This document shows, piece by piece, positions 1 through 10,059 of a DNA stretch of 64,000 nt. The stretch comes from Coturnix japonica (taxonomy: Eukaryota > Chordata > Aves > Galliformes > Phasianidae). A program made the translations under genes and the position numbers. Location of the stretch: the NCBI RefSeq assembly GCF_001577835.2, contig NC_029521.1, positions 18,692,470 to 18,756,469 of the forward strand, written 5' to 3'. The notes under the pieces were generated by a model that searched no databases, was not told the DNA's origin, and saw nothing but the letters and a program-made list of their open reading frames with translations. Each line of letters opens with the position of its first letter. Positions within the stretch are counted from its first letter, which is position 1.

Positions 1-3000
1 GTAAACAAAGTACTTCTTATCTTAATCTTTCCATCGGGACAAAAAGAACAGCTATACTGACCTTCTGAGTGTAAAAACTACCCAGAAGCACCAATCCTGT
101 TCACTACTAATAGGATTCATGCCATTTCTTCCACTTCCACAGTCCAAGCATTCCTCTGTACAGGGCATGGAGCTCATCCAGCCATTTGGGTTTAGCACTC
201 ACAGTTGTTAAAAAGGCATCTGATTCTTTCTTTACCATTTGTTTATTACTAGCTGAAAACCTAAGCATACTCCTTGACAAATCAGAAGAGCAAGTAGGAA
301 AAATGCATGTAGGTAAGGGAAACATCTCCCTTCAACAGCAGAGAGCTGCTAGTTCTACTGCAAACATACCCTTTAGCCTAGTGTATCCTTCATTCAAGCT
401 AGAAACGAATGAGTGCCCGTAGAATTTTTTCAGATAGTTGAGTTAATCCTCGGGGCACCTCATAATGTGGATACATTCACTGCTAGTATACTGACAAAAA
501 AAAAAACCCCAGCTGCTACATGTTAATATCTTCCATAACCAAGCCAATGCTGAACAACTACTGCTTTTCTTCACATCTGATGCAATAACTAAAACACTTT
601 TCTATAACACAGTGCACTGAAATAACCAAAAGAAAACAGAAAACTCAGTCATGAAAGGTTATCATTATTTCACAGCCTAAGATGTGGAGCATTTAAAGGA
701 GTACAATTTACAATACACCTCTCTAGCCTACAAGAAACGGGCCATTGTGTTTTCTATCGTCTAAGTAATCACAGAAGGGGCTAACAATCAATGAAAGACC
801 AGATAGGTGTTTCACCAAAGGATCGACTGAGTGATAATTGCTAAGTAGAAACACCCAGCAATGACCCTTTAAATTGTAATTGCCCTCGCGTGGTGTTCTC
901 TTACAGCCTTGCAATTACTCCATCAGAATCCTTTGAAGGTTGTGAGAGGCACTTTAAACTACTCTCTACACCTCAATTAAACCACTGTCATAACACAAAG
1001 CATGAACAATATTAGTCTCTTAAAACATGAGTCATTCTCGTGTTTATGACTTTCATGGCCACATACGTGCCCTCATAGTTTTGCTGAAGGCCTTGTTTAG
1101 TTTTATTCTGCAGATGCAGAGAAAACAAAACAACAACAAAAAAGATGTATTATCAATGGCAGCATCAAACGGCAGAAAGATTTTACAGGCAAACGGTGGT
1201 GTTGAACAAAAAATGGATTTAGTTTAGCTTTTTGTTTTAACATTGAGATTAGAACACAGGAGGACACTAAACATTCTGTATAGGGCAGTCACACGATATC
1301 AAATAAAGCTCTGACATTAAGACCTCACTTCTGTTTACAAGAATTGGGCCAGTATTTAAAACAAGGACATCTACCACAGCCACTTCGTGTTAGAATGTGG
1401 TCTTCTGCTGACAATTGCACCAAGGCAAAAAACAATGTTTCCAATATGTTGTACTGTCAAAGAAGCAGCTCAGTATGTCTATGCTGTGCTACTTAGAACT
1501 ATAAATTAAAAATACTTGTATCATTTTAAAAGCAAATGCATTAACCTCAGCAGAAGTTCTCAGAGTAATTCTGACCCAAATCTGTGTGGGGCTTCATTAA
1601 GAGCAGATGGAAAAATCTGAGATTACTTTTTCCCCTCTTCTCCAAAAAGATAATGGGTTTTCAGTATATACTGGACAAGGTAGAAATGTCTACTCCTAGC
1701 TTCTTAAGCACAAATTATATAAAGGTTTTCTGATGTGATTTGGTCTTGAGAAGAAAATAAAAGAGGAGAGGAAGCATCAGAAACCTTTTATCCTTTCATG
1801 GATTGGAAAATTCACGTAATAACTACAAAAATTTTATATTGATTTCCTGTGCCTTTTGAAACTAAAGCTTTGCTCCCAAAAGCTGTAAGGGCAATTCTTC
1901 CAATCTGGTTGGGTAAAATAAATAAATAGCATCAATCACTACAGAAATAAAACAGAGCACACTAAGCCCCACATTAACAATAAAATGCAAATTTTAGAGC
2001 TGCCATCATAGCAGGACTCCCCTTTGTTGTTCATCTACCAGAATCAGCACAATAGCAATTAACACGTAGAAACAATAACATAAAGGAATGATGTTTTACT
2101 GCTCCTTCTGATTAGATGTTATCTGTAACACTAAATGCATTGTAATGATTCACTTAAGAAGTGTATCTCTTCATAATTTTTCAAAACAGTTTCCAGAACT
2201 AACGTACAGGTTTCTAACCAGCACTGTAAGCTCCGCTCTCTATACAGTAAAATCTCTGGTTAATAGATTCAAACATGTACATTTACGATTAATTGACTTA
2301 TTACACGCTTATAATTCTATAGTTGTTTATAGGACTACGAACCAATCTGACTAAAACTGTCAGTAGTGGTCCATTTCAGGCAAATCATTTTGAATGTACT
2401 TATAACTCATTGTCATCAAAGAAGACTTAGCTACAGTCTCCTCCTCGAAATTTCTCCGGGTTTTGTTTGTTTTTCTTCATTAAAAGGCACAGATACAAGT
2501 TGTAACTTGCACCTTGGTAGTGTTTAAAAGTCAGAGACTGCTGTGGGTGGGAAACCTCTTTAAAACAAGAGGGGGGGGAGAAGCGAAGTACCCAACTTGA
2601 CATTCAAGAGAACTCATTAACAAGGAGAACAAAAGATCTGCGGACATATGTATGAAGCATACTAAAGGCAGCTTCTAAAAATGTCGGGTCGGGTTTCAAC
2701 ACTAAACAAAGGGGCACGTAATTCCTACTGCATTTTATGAGAGGAAAAAGAAAACCACGATTGCCTTAGAAAATATAGACAGTCTTAAAGGAAAGCGGCC
2801 CGAAGGGTGGCATTATTTGACTTTTGCCAGCTCACTGCAAATACTTCGCCGTGACACGGATTTCTTTGAAGTCTCCGAATTAACATGATGTCTCAAACAC
2901 GTTCGACGCTGTGTGAAAGCTAGTTCATTATCTCTGGCTGTATAAACTCAAGCAGTGGCAGCTGTTTACTGCAACAACCTGTAAATGTGTTAGCCCGTGT

Positions 3001-3790
3001 TTGCAGAGGATAAGGACTGTACCATCCCTAGCCCACTTCAGACCGTAAAAGAGGTTCTTTTCTCGCCCTTATCTGAATCATCCTCGAACAGTCTGCCTCT
3101 GAACAGAGTTTACTCCTCTTCTTTGATCTACTTTATAAAAACATCAGAACTGTTTACTTTGAAATGCACACATTTCTTGGGGTGTGGGGAAAGGAGATGT
3201 TTTTCAAGCCACCTGGTCACTTTCTCAACTTTTCTTGTCCTGTCCAACATCCTAAAGCATAATTTCATTGCCCAGTCTGGGTCTTAAATGAATTCATAAG
3301 AATTAACTCATTCAACTCCTTATTAGAGGAGTCAGAACTTCCCACCTTGATTTCTAACAAATGACCTAACAAACTGCCGTGCTAACGCCTCTGCAATCTA
3401 CTTGAGACTCTTCCCTCCTTGAAAACTTATTTAGGATTTGGAAACTGCACAAACAGGTCAGCAACTGCACCGTGCACTTCAAAGCACAGAGAAAGCCTTT
3501 ATCAGCCCTCAGCCTCATGGGCAGCAGGGAAAAGCTCTAAGTCCAAACAGCACCAACGCACCCTGAGCTAACAAACAGCAGCACGTTGCTTATGGGCATG
3601 GTGGGGAGATACTCCACGTTTCCCTTGTTTCTAAGCCCAGTGAGTACTTATTCATACCTCAGATCACTTTGCTGATAGAAAGGCAAGAGTATTCCTCCAA
3701 GCAAGCAAGAAAAGCTCCAGATCTGGGGTTAGCTCTTACAAAAGAGCCCTCAGTCCATTTTCAACAACCCCTTCCGAATCCTCATCCTTA
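1..3790. other. Intergenic DNA left of the VENT cluster
   Basis: I see no convincing exon here. Open frames are short, lack splice context and resemble no family I know. The stretch is AT-rich, with short A runs and a G8 run near 2571. An AATAAA at 1302-1307 followed by T/GT-rich DNA could be the 3' end of a plus-strand neighbour outside the window. In human the gene beyond VENTX is ADAM8, but nothing here identifies it. Confidence 0.6.
1302..1307 (+). terminator. Possible polyadenylation signal of an unseen left neighbour
   Basis: AATAAA in the context caAATAAAgctctgac, followed within 40 bases by a T-rich cttctgttt stretch. No coding exon for it lies in the window, so this is only a candidate. 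Confidence 0.2.
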
Positions 3791-4080
3791 GTCCCAGGGA
3801 GATAAAGACCGAAAATCGCGCTGTGGTTGGAGTCGGGGTCATAACTGCCAGCACAGGCCGCTACGCAGTTATCAGCGCTTGCACGGCCAGGGGGTGACTC
3901 AGGGCTGAACTTGGCGCCAGGTCAGGCAGCCTTGAGCCCCGCTAACCCGCTAACTGCGGCGCTCAGAGATTAGGCGGATGTAACAATCACCTGAGAGGGA
4001 GATTAAAGGCCTCTCAACGGGGTCCTTTGTTCTCGGCCTCATTTGATGCTAGGCTAACCACGCCGCGGAAGGTGCTTTAA
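3790..4080 (+). promoter_or_regulatory. Proximal promoter region of the VENTX3-like gene
   Basis: GC content rises towards gene 1. Visible sites are GTTATC (reverse GATA) near 3868, an AP-1 consensus TGACTCA at 3895-3901, ACTTGGCGCCA at 3909-3919 (the GGCGCC core fits SMAD1/5 or E2F), and a TATA-like ATTAAAGG at 4002-4009. The TATA-like box would put transcription start near 4030 and leave about 100 bases of 5' leader before ATG 4135. Site names are motif matches only. Confidence 0.4.
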
Positions 4081-4099
4081 ATGTTTGCCCCCAGCTCAG

Positions 4100-4610
4100 G
4101 GACGGTTTCAGAGAACGGGGAGAGCCCCGCTGTCATGGAGAAGGGCCCCTTCTCGGTAGAGTGGTTGGCGCAAAGCAGCCGCGGCGGGGATAACCACGCA
4201 GCTCGGGGGGAGAGCAGCGGGACCGCTGCTGGCGGCCGTCGGAAGAATAACAGAGGCGCGTGCGGCGCTGCCCGCGTCACCACCTCTCCGACACCGCTCC
4301 CCCTCCCCGCAGCACACTCAGTACAAACGGACCCGCAGCGGGGCAGCCCCGCGCACGAGGTGGAGGCGGGAGGCGGCTCCCGGCCCCGCACCAAATTCTC
4401 GGCGGCGCAGCTGCAGGAGCTCGAGCGGAGCTTCCGCGAGCAGCGCTACATCGGAGCCAGCGAGAAGAAGCGGCTGGCGGCGGCGCTGGACCTCTCGCAG
4501 AGCCAGGTGAGCAGGCGTGGGGTCGGAGGGAGGGGCGGGGCGGGTCTGCGGCCGGCTCTGCCCCGTTGCCACGCAGAACTGCGGAGAGTTGGCATCCTCG
4601 TCTCGGCTAG
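4100..4610. promoter_or_regulatory. CpG-dense block over gene 1 exon 1
   Basis: CG dinucleotides are dense from just before ATG 4135 into the first intron, in contrast to the AT-rich flanks. This fits a CpG island at the promoter and first exon of a developmental regulator. Confidence 0.6.
4135..4506 (+). CDS. VENTX3: VENTX3-like gene, exon 1 (coding part)
   Basis: Holds the FSVEWL motif, a Gly/Arg/Ser-rich linker and homeodomain residues 1-44. The donor is CAG|GTGAGC after LSQSQ. There is no phase-1 intron at the place where genes 2 and 3 have one. A pyrimidine tract ending CCGCAG at 4312 is read through as coding sequence. Confidence 0.87.
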
Positions 4611-5257
4611 CATTGTGGTGTGGGTTTGTACTGACTTATAAAAACCAGATTTCTGGCTGTTTCTCTCTTAAAACGATGCCTAGACGTAGTGGCATTTCCC
4701 TCAGAGCAGAATCAGCCCTGCTGCACCTGAGCTGCAGGTGAGCCAAATCACTACACCATCAGAGCAGCATTATCAGCTCCGTATCTTGTAGCTGCTACCC
4801 ACCCAGTCAGACAGGGTGCTTGCACGTCATTGCGTGGAATGGAGCAGACTGGGATGGTTCTTGACTTTTGATTTCTTATCCCCAGATAAAGACCTGGTTT
4901 CAGAATCGCCGCATGAAATTTAAACGTGAGACGCAGGATGCCAGGGTGGAAGCCCTTGTCTCAGGCCTGTTCCTTCCTTATCGCTGTTACCCGGATACGG
5001 TGACACCCAGCTGTCGTCATGGGGTGGATGTCAGTGTCTCCTCTACCCCCGGTGCTCCCCTCCACCCAGCAGGGCCCAGCCCAGCCCTGCTGGTGCCCCC
5101 TGTTCCAGCTCAGCTCCCGCAGACAGCTTTGCCAGGCACAGCCTTGCTGTTTCCCCCCAGCCCAGCACTGCCTGTGTACTCCGCTGTGATCCCAGCTGTG
5201 ACTTTAACCAACGACCACAAAGGACTGAGGTTCCAGCCCTACCTACCTTCTTGTTAA
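4135..5257 (+). CDS. VENTX3: VENT-class homeobox transcription factor, VENTX3-like (gene 1)
   Basis: Two coding exons, 4135-4506 and 4886-5257, join in phase 0 to give 247 aa. The protein opens with MEKGPFSVEWLAQSS, the N-terminal motif of VENT2/VENTX proteins, so I chose ATG 4135 (gtcATGg context). An in-frame ATG at 4081 would add 18 residues but lies in a poor context. The homeodomain spans residues 81-140: it begins near SRPRTKFSAAQLQELE, has F8, L16, F20, W48, F49, N51 and R53, and carries Thr47, diagnostic of the VENT class. Lys7 and the EKKR helix-2 segment set it apart from genes 2 and 3. After it come QDARVEALVSGLFLPY and a Pro/Leu-rich tail ending QPYLPSC, which from memory resembles amphibian Ventx3. 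Family knowledge: VENT proteins repress dorsal genes downstream of BMP. The paralog assignment is moderate; the class is firm. It lies convergent to gene 2. Confidence 0.9.
4886..5257 (+). CDS. VENTX3: VENTX3-like gene, exon 2
   Basis: The acceptor tatccccag precedes ATA AAG ACC TGG, the recognition helix IKTWFQNRRMKFKRE. The C-terminal domain is rich in Pro, Ala, Leu and Ser with no further motif. The stop TAA is at 5255-5257. Confidence 0.9.
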   Translation: MKTWFQNRRMKFKRETQDARVEALVSGLFLPYRCYPDTVTPSCRHGVDVSVSSTPGAPLHPAGPSPALLVPPVPAQLPQTALPGTALLFPPSPALPVYSAVIPAVTLTNDHKGLRFQPYLPSC

Positions 5258-5316
5258 CAACACCAAATATAATGTAATCTGCCAAATATCCAAAGAATAA
5301 TTATTTATTTAGTTAT

Positions 5317-5322
5317 ATTAAA
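5317..5322 (+). terminator. Candidate polyadenylation signal of gene 1
   Basis: ATTAAA lies 60 bases past the stop codon, followed by the GT-rich stretch catgtggatgatttattg. No AATAAA is closer. It implies a very short 3' UTR. Confidence 0.4.
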
Positions 5323-5329
5323 CATGTGG

Positions 5330-7860
5330 ATGATTTATTGTTTAATCTTTCACACACACACACCAATGTTAAAAAGAAACAACAACCTCAAAGTATAATA
5401 TTGAGAGTGAAAGTCTTGAAAGTTCTACAGCCTTCAGTTCACTGTACTGAAACACTTCTTTTCCAAAAGTTTATTTTCAGAAAATAGCCTATATTCAGGT
5501 GGGGCTCCTCACTAGGAAAAGGGAACATTTATTATATTTCCAGGTATACAGTAACTACATAATGAGATAACATAGTGATGACAGCAAGCAAATTAAAGGA
5601 AAATGATACAATATGTGTCAGCCCTCTGACCAAACACAGATTGCCTAATATTTTGTCTGTATGCTTTGCACAGTCCTTGATGTCACTTCCCCCCTATATG
5701 GCTGCTTTTAAACACAGGAAGCTAACAGATTACTTGTCAACCATCTTTTTCATGCCAGTGCCAAATAGCCTTGTAACTTATACCTACTGCTTAAAACACA
5801 CACGTTGTTCCCAAGTTTTGTTCTACTACAATCACTCAAAAATAAAACATTTGTTATTTATTACAACTACAGCTTCAACTGAACTTGGCAGATTCAATAA
5901 CTCCAAGCTACAGTGCAGCGTTAGGCTTGCATCAGGTACTCTTGGGACTGCTCCTTAAAATCCTCAAGCAAGCTTTACAGAGAATGGCAGATTCAAGCCT
6001 GCAGGTAGGGAGTAATGAGAAGCACACCCTGCATCAGCATAGAGCTACACCAGCAGGTGTGATTACATCTCTCTTGCCCTTGACCATCCTAACCTGATTG
6101 CTAACCAAAACTAAATAAGTTTGTATTGTCCAGTAAAAATAACAATAGAATATCTCATTTTGAGGTAGAGGTCCTGAATAAAAAGAAGTTGACAAGCATG
6201 GCCTACAACCCCATTGCTCAATGCTGCTGTTTTTCACTTCCCCCACCACTTGTGTTTCAGGTTGAGGAAAGCAAAGCTAGCTCTTGGAAGACAACAGGGG
6301 ATGGTGAGGAATAGGAGATAGACTTCTGCCTACAATCCTAGCTTCTGTTCAGATTATTTCCTCTGATGTAATACCCCAAACCCTAATTGCCATCTATGCT
6401 GTCAAGAAGCACCCATACCTTACCTTACAGGAGAGGAAGGGGAATAACCCATCATTGTCACTCAGAGGAGATCCCCTCTCCCAGCACAACCACACCTCTT
6501 TCCTCCCTGCCCCACCGGGACTCTGCTCTGAGGTAGGACAAAAGGTGCATTAATCTGCAGCTGTGAAACCCAGAGAAAATGCAGCATGGTGACTCAGGAC
6601 CAGTTACCCTGTAAATTCTAGATGCTGCTTCCCCTGCTGACCAGCAAGTTTACTGCCAGCCTTGCCCCTCTTAAGTGTTACAACAGCATCAGGTTTAGAC
6701 ATTTCAAATGTGGAGACCCCAGGCTGTTACACTGAAACTCGTGGCCCCTGGGGTTGAAGGCAACAAGGGTAAAATCAAAACTACATTGCAGCAATCAATC
6801 TAGTTTCTAATGCACTTAGAAGAGTTGAATAAACTTCATTAAATTCTAAAAGAAAAGTGCTAATTGATCCCTTCCCCGAGAGGAATGAAAGCCATGATCT
6901 AAGAATCACTGCTTTTTCCTAATAGGAAAGGGACAATAAAGTTTCAGGATCGTTAGAGCAAAAAACTAAAGCTGCTCCCTTCAAATACTGCTTCTCCTAA
7001 AAGCATCAATTTACCTAAAGAGTGTTGCAAAATATGCAATTACCGTGAGCATCCAGTGGGGAATCAAAGGCCAAATTTGCAGATTAAAATCTCATTTAGA
7101 TAATACGACTATTAACAGAACTCTAATTATGCTCTTAAATCTTTTTCAAGATGCTGGTTTTGCTAATTGTAAAACTTTAGAACTCTGTACTGAGTATTTG
7201 AACTATTTAATCACTGTTTAAAAAATGCTATGGCTTAATGAACATCTGTGATTAACACAGTTGGAGCTCTCGGGTGGAAAATGGACTGGAAGTGCAAAGG
7301 AATACAACAATTAACATACAGAAGAGAAACTCACCTTTATCTTCCTCCTTTGCTGTGCCTCAAACACAGTACAAAACAACTGGTAAGGCTCAAGCTCTCA
7401 AACATAACAGCATACAGAACCCCTCTCAGCTTGACTGCAGAAAAACCAGGTAATATGCCTGCAGTGTTTTAATTCTTCCCCATTACTGGAAAAGCAGTTC
7501 ACAAGTGAAACCTTTACACACTTTGCGCAGGTGATGCCTAACAATTTATATGCATATGAAAACTGGAGTTGTGCAATTCCCAGTCCAAAATAAGCTTAAT
7601 TTTATCCTACACTGTGGGAAATCTTTCAAATGTAAGTTTTCCCTCTGGTTTTTCTTTCTTTACTTCCCTTTCAGCAGCAGCAGGCACAAAGTAAAAGGCT
7701 GTAGTCACAAACTGTAAGTGCAGCATAGCTTTAGCGTAATTACACATTTCAACTGTGCTTAAGGTATCTCTTCAGGGCATGTAGAAATCAAAGGAAGATA
7801 GAATTTTTGGGGGGGAAAAAATAAAGCTTTTCAAAAAGGTGAGACAAATAAGACTGAGAG
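5330..7860. other. Intergenic DNA between convergent genes 1 and 2
   Basis: No exon recognised. There is a short CA repeat at about 5350-5363. A TAAT-rich stretch at 7040-7140 contains TCF-, GATA- and homeodomain-type sites and is listed separately. A palindrome at 7548-7557 resembles a POU dimer site. Confidence 0.6.
7063..7129. promoter_or_regulatory. Candidate enhancer with ATCAAAG, GATAA and CTAATTA
   Basis: ATCAAAG at 7063-7069, GATAA at 7099-7103 and CTAATTA at 7123-7129 lie within 67 bases, between the convergent genes 1 and 2. The same three site types recur near genes 2 and 3. The flanks are AT-rich, so chance occurrence is possible. Confidence 0.3.
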
Positions 7861-7878
7861 GCACCACATCCAATAAAT

Positions 7879-7884
7879 TTTAAT
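7879..7884 (-). terminator. Candidate polyadenylation signal of gene 2
   Basis: ATTAAA on the minus strand lies about 155 bases past the gene 2 stop. The downstream minus-strand sequence is GT-rich (ggatgtggtgcc). Confidence 0.35.
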
Positions 7885-8038
7885 GCTGGTTAGTACAAAT
7901 ATTAAATTATTACTTTTTACACTTAACTTAAAAAAATAAACATATAAAATTACAAATCAAACACACACAAAAAAATCCATCTGAGCAGAAAATAATACAT
8001 TACACCACTCATTTTTTCTCCCTGCCATGTTTTCACTA

Positions 8039-8416
8039 TCAGGCATACACAGGATGGCATTTATTGTCCATTTTATTCTGAATTACTGGATGGAAAGAAG
8101 GATGAGGAGGAAACAAGTGTTGATGGTAGTACGGCAGCTCATTTGCCATGAAGTGATAGGTGCTTTGCAAAGCATCGTATCTGGGGAAGGAGAAGCTGAG
8201 CTGCATCGCAGACACAGGGGGAAGAGGCAGGAGTCTCTGATGCTGTGGAGCAAAGGGATAGTGGAAAGATAACGGAAAGCCTTCATCGGGAAGGAGGGCT
8301 GGAGGTGTGGTTCCCGGGGTAAAGCTGTAGTGCGGAGCAGGAGACATGAGGCTGTGCTGTTGGTCCTGGATTTGCCTCTTCAGTTTCATCCTCCTGTTCT
8401 GAAACCAGGTCTTGAT
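8039..8416 (-). CDS. VENTX1: VENTX1-like gene, exon 3
   Basis: The acceptor tttcttag precedes ATC AAG ACC TGG, the recognition helix. The stop TGA is at 8039-8041. The tail is rich in Pro, His, Tyr and Phe. Confidence 0.9.
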   Translation of the reverse strand: MKTWFQNRRMKLKRQIQDQQHSLMSPAPHYSFTPGTTPPALLPDEGFPLSFHYPFAPQHQRLLPLPPVSAMQLSFSFPRYDALQSTYHFMANELPYYHQHLFPPHPSFHPVIQNKMDNKCHPVYA

Positions 8417-9374
8417 CTAAGAAACAAGGCGGGGGGGTTGGGAGGGGGAGGAAGAGAAACGGCTCAGTGCTTTGCTTACAAGTGCAAACAACGGTAGTAC
8501 GCCGGACCTTTCCATGCTCGCTTTCCTTTAATTGCCTGGGTTGGGCTAATGCCCGAACTAACCAAGCACAGAGGATCAGAGCGAGGACAGGTTAAGGATC
8601 AATCACTTTGGGGTATTAAGAACGTCTATAAGCTTTGTAAGATATACACAACTAGACGTACATCGAGGCTTGGCTGGTTAATTTCTAAGATATTAAACAG
8701 CAGAACCCAGCCAAAGACCGCTAGATGGGCTCAGCGCAGCCACGCGGGACGGCCGGCACCCACCTGGACCTCCGAGAGCTGCAGGGCGGCAGCCAGCTTC
8801 CTCCGCTCCGAGGCTCCCAGGTACTTCTGGCGCTGGAAGGTCTTCTCCATCCGGCACACCTGCTCCGAGCTGAACGCAGTCCGCGCCCGCCGCTGCCGCC
8901 CGCGGCTCCCGCAAGGCGTTTCCACTTCGGACCGCTCCCCACCAGCGCTCTCGCTCTCGTAGCCAGATGACTCGTCGGCGCTCTGCCAGCCGCCGTCAGG
9001 GGCTGCCGAAATAATGGAAGGGGTGGTGGTGAGGCTTCTTCCCGCAGCCGGAGAGCCTCCACTACCTCCGCTGCACCGGCACGAATTGAGGTCCCGACCC
9101 ACACCCGCCCACACCCTATTCACACACCTGGCTCCGACGGGCACTGCTCGCTGGGCTCCTGGGGTCCAGTACTGCTCTGCCGCTCCTCGCGGGGCTCGCA
9201 GTCTGAGGGCTGTTCCAGCCTCGGACTCCCTCGTCGGGGCTCGGCCCTGACCAGGAGGGAATTGCGGCCGCGGTCCTGCGAGGTGGGGGCGCGGGGAGGG
9301 GGAACGCAGCAGATGTGGGGCCGCACCCCGTGGGATTTGGACTCTGCTGCCAGGGAAAAGTCGGCCTGGCTCAT
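8039..9374 (-). CDS. VENTX1: VENT-class homeobox transcription factor, VENTX1-like (gene 2)
   Basis: Three exons (9374-9128, 9065-8764, 8416-8039) give 308 aa. The start ATG at 9374 sits in a strong accgccATGa context, about 35 bases from a TATA box. The N-terminus MSQADFSLAAESKS is followed by RPHICCVPPPRAPTS, which from memory matches the RPHIPCAPQP segment of Xenopus Vent1. Exon 2 has a Ser/Asp/Glu patch, SADESSGYESES, like that of amphibian Vent proteins. The homeodomain is residues 140-199 with F8, M16, F20, W48, N51 and the hallmark Thr47. It runs into MKLKRQIQDQQHSL, again Vent1-like, then a Pro/His/Phe-rich tail ending CHPVYA. Family role: a BMP-induced repressor of dorsal mesoderm genes. 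The exon 1/exon 2 junction is the least certain part: the intron would be only 62 bases, and alternative donor/acceptor pairs shift it by a few bases. Confidence 0.88.
8764..9065 (-). CDS. VENTX1: VENTX1-like gene, exon 2
   Basis: Begins with two bases that complete the split Gly codon (acceptor gcggAG|GT). It codes for the acidic Ser-rich patch and homeodomain residues 1-44. The donor is CAG|GTGGGT. An alternative acceptor, gtgcag, lies five bases upstream. Confidence 0.82.
9128..9374 (-). CDS. VENTX1: VENTX1-like gene, exon 1
   Basis: Codes for residues 1-82 plus one base. The donor is CCAG|GTGTGT. Without splicing the frame stops within a few codons. An alternative donor GTGAAT lies five bases further on. 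Confidence 0.78.
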
Positions 9375-9409
9375 GGCGGTGAGGGGCTGGGGCTGCCGGC
9401 CTCGATCAG

Positions 9410-9417
9410 CTCTTATA
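9410..9417 (-). promoter_or_regulatory. TATA box of the VENTX1-like gene
   Basis: TATAAGAG on the minus strand lies 35 bases upstream of ATG 9374. It predicts a 5' leader of only about 10-15 bases. Confidence 0.55.
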
Positions 9418-9453
9418 CAGACGCTTCAGTCCCGTTTGCAAGTGTGAAGCCAC

Positions 9454-9480
9454 ATCAAAGTGGGAATCGAGAAGAGATAA
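9454..9480. promoter_or_regulatory. TCF/LEF-type and GATA-type sites upstream of gene 2
   Basis: ATCAAAG at 9454-9460 and GATAA at 9476-9480 lie 36-70 bases upstream of the TATA box. Gene 3 has the same sites in the same order and strand relative to its TATA box. Confidence 0.4.
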
Positions 9481-10059
9481 CAGCTGCCAGAGAGGAAGAA
9501 AGTTCACACGTCTGGCAAATGTCTACAAGGCCCTGGCTCCAGCGTGTCTGCAGGGCCGGGAAAACCCTCTTGAAGTGCAAACCTGCCCCTATCCCCCGGA
9601 GGGCAGGGCACCGGGCAGGCCCAGCCCCGCGAAGGGGCGTTTAAAGATACCGATATTGCCGCTACCAGCGGAATTCTTACCCGCTAGCTGTCTGGCCGCG
9701 GTATCCCGACACCGACATCGAGAGCGCCCGGCCAGACGGAAGGCTGCGGGATGAGCGAATCTCGGCTGCCAGCTCCTCCGCCAGGCGCGTCACCGGCAGA
9801 GCGGACCTGGGGAAAGCGGTTGGTGTCCGCTGACCGCAAACTCCTATCCCCCGGGGCTGAGCTTTCACCTGGGCTGGGGCTCGGCGGTGCAGCGGGCCCT
9901 CTCACCTTGGACTTGGCGCCACCCGTCTAGCCAGAAAGCTTCCCCAACCTCCCAAAGACCCGAGCGATCAAAGCAAGAAGCGAGCAGCGCTCGCACCTCA
10001 TCAACCCCGAACCGTCCCCAGCCCACATGGAGCTTCCCGAGGAAGGCGATGCCTTTGTA

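Noticed and set aside
4077-4394. 105-aa open frame antisense to gene 1 exon 1
   Set aside because: Caused by high GC content opposite a real coding exon.
8549-8962. 137-aa open frame on the plus strand over VENTX1-like exon 2
   Set aside because: Antisense shadow of the GC-rich homeobox exon, with no family resemblance or splice support.
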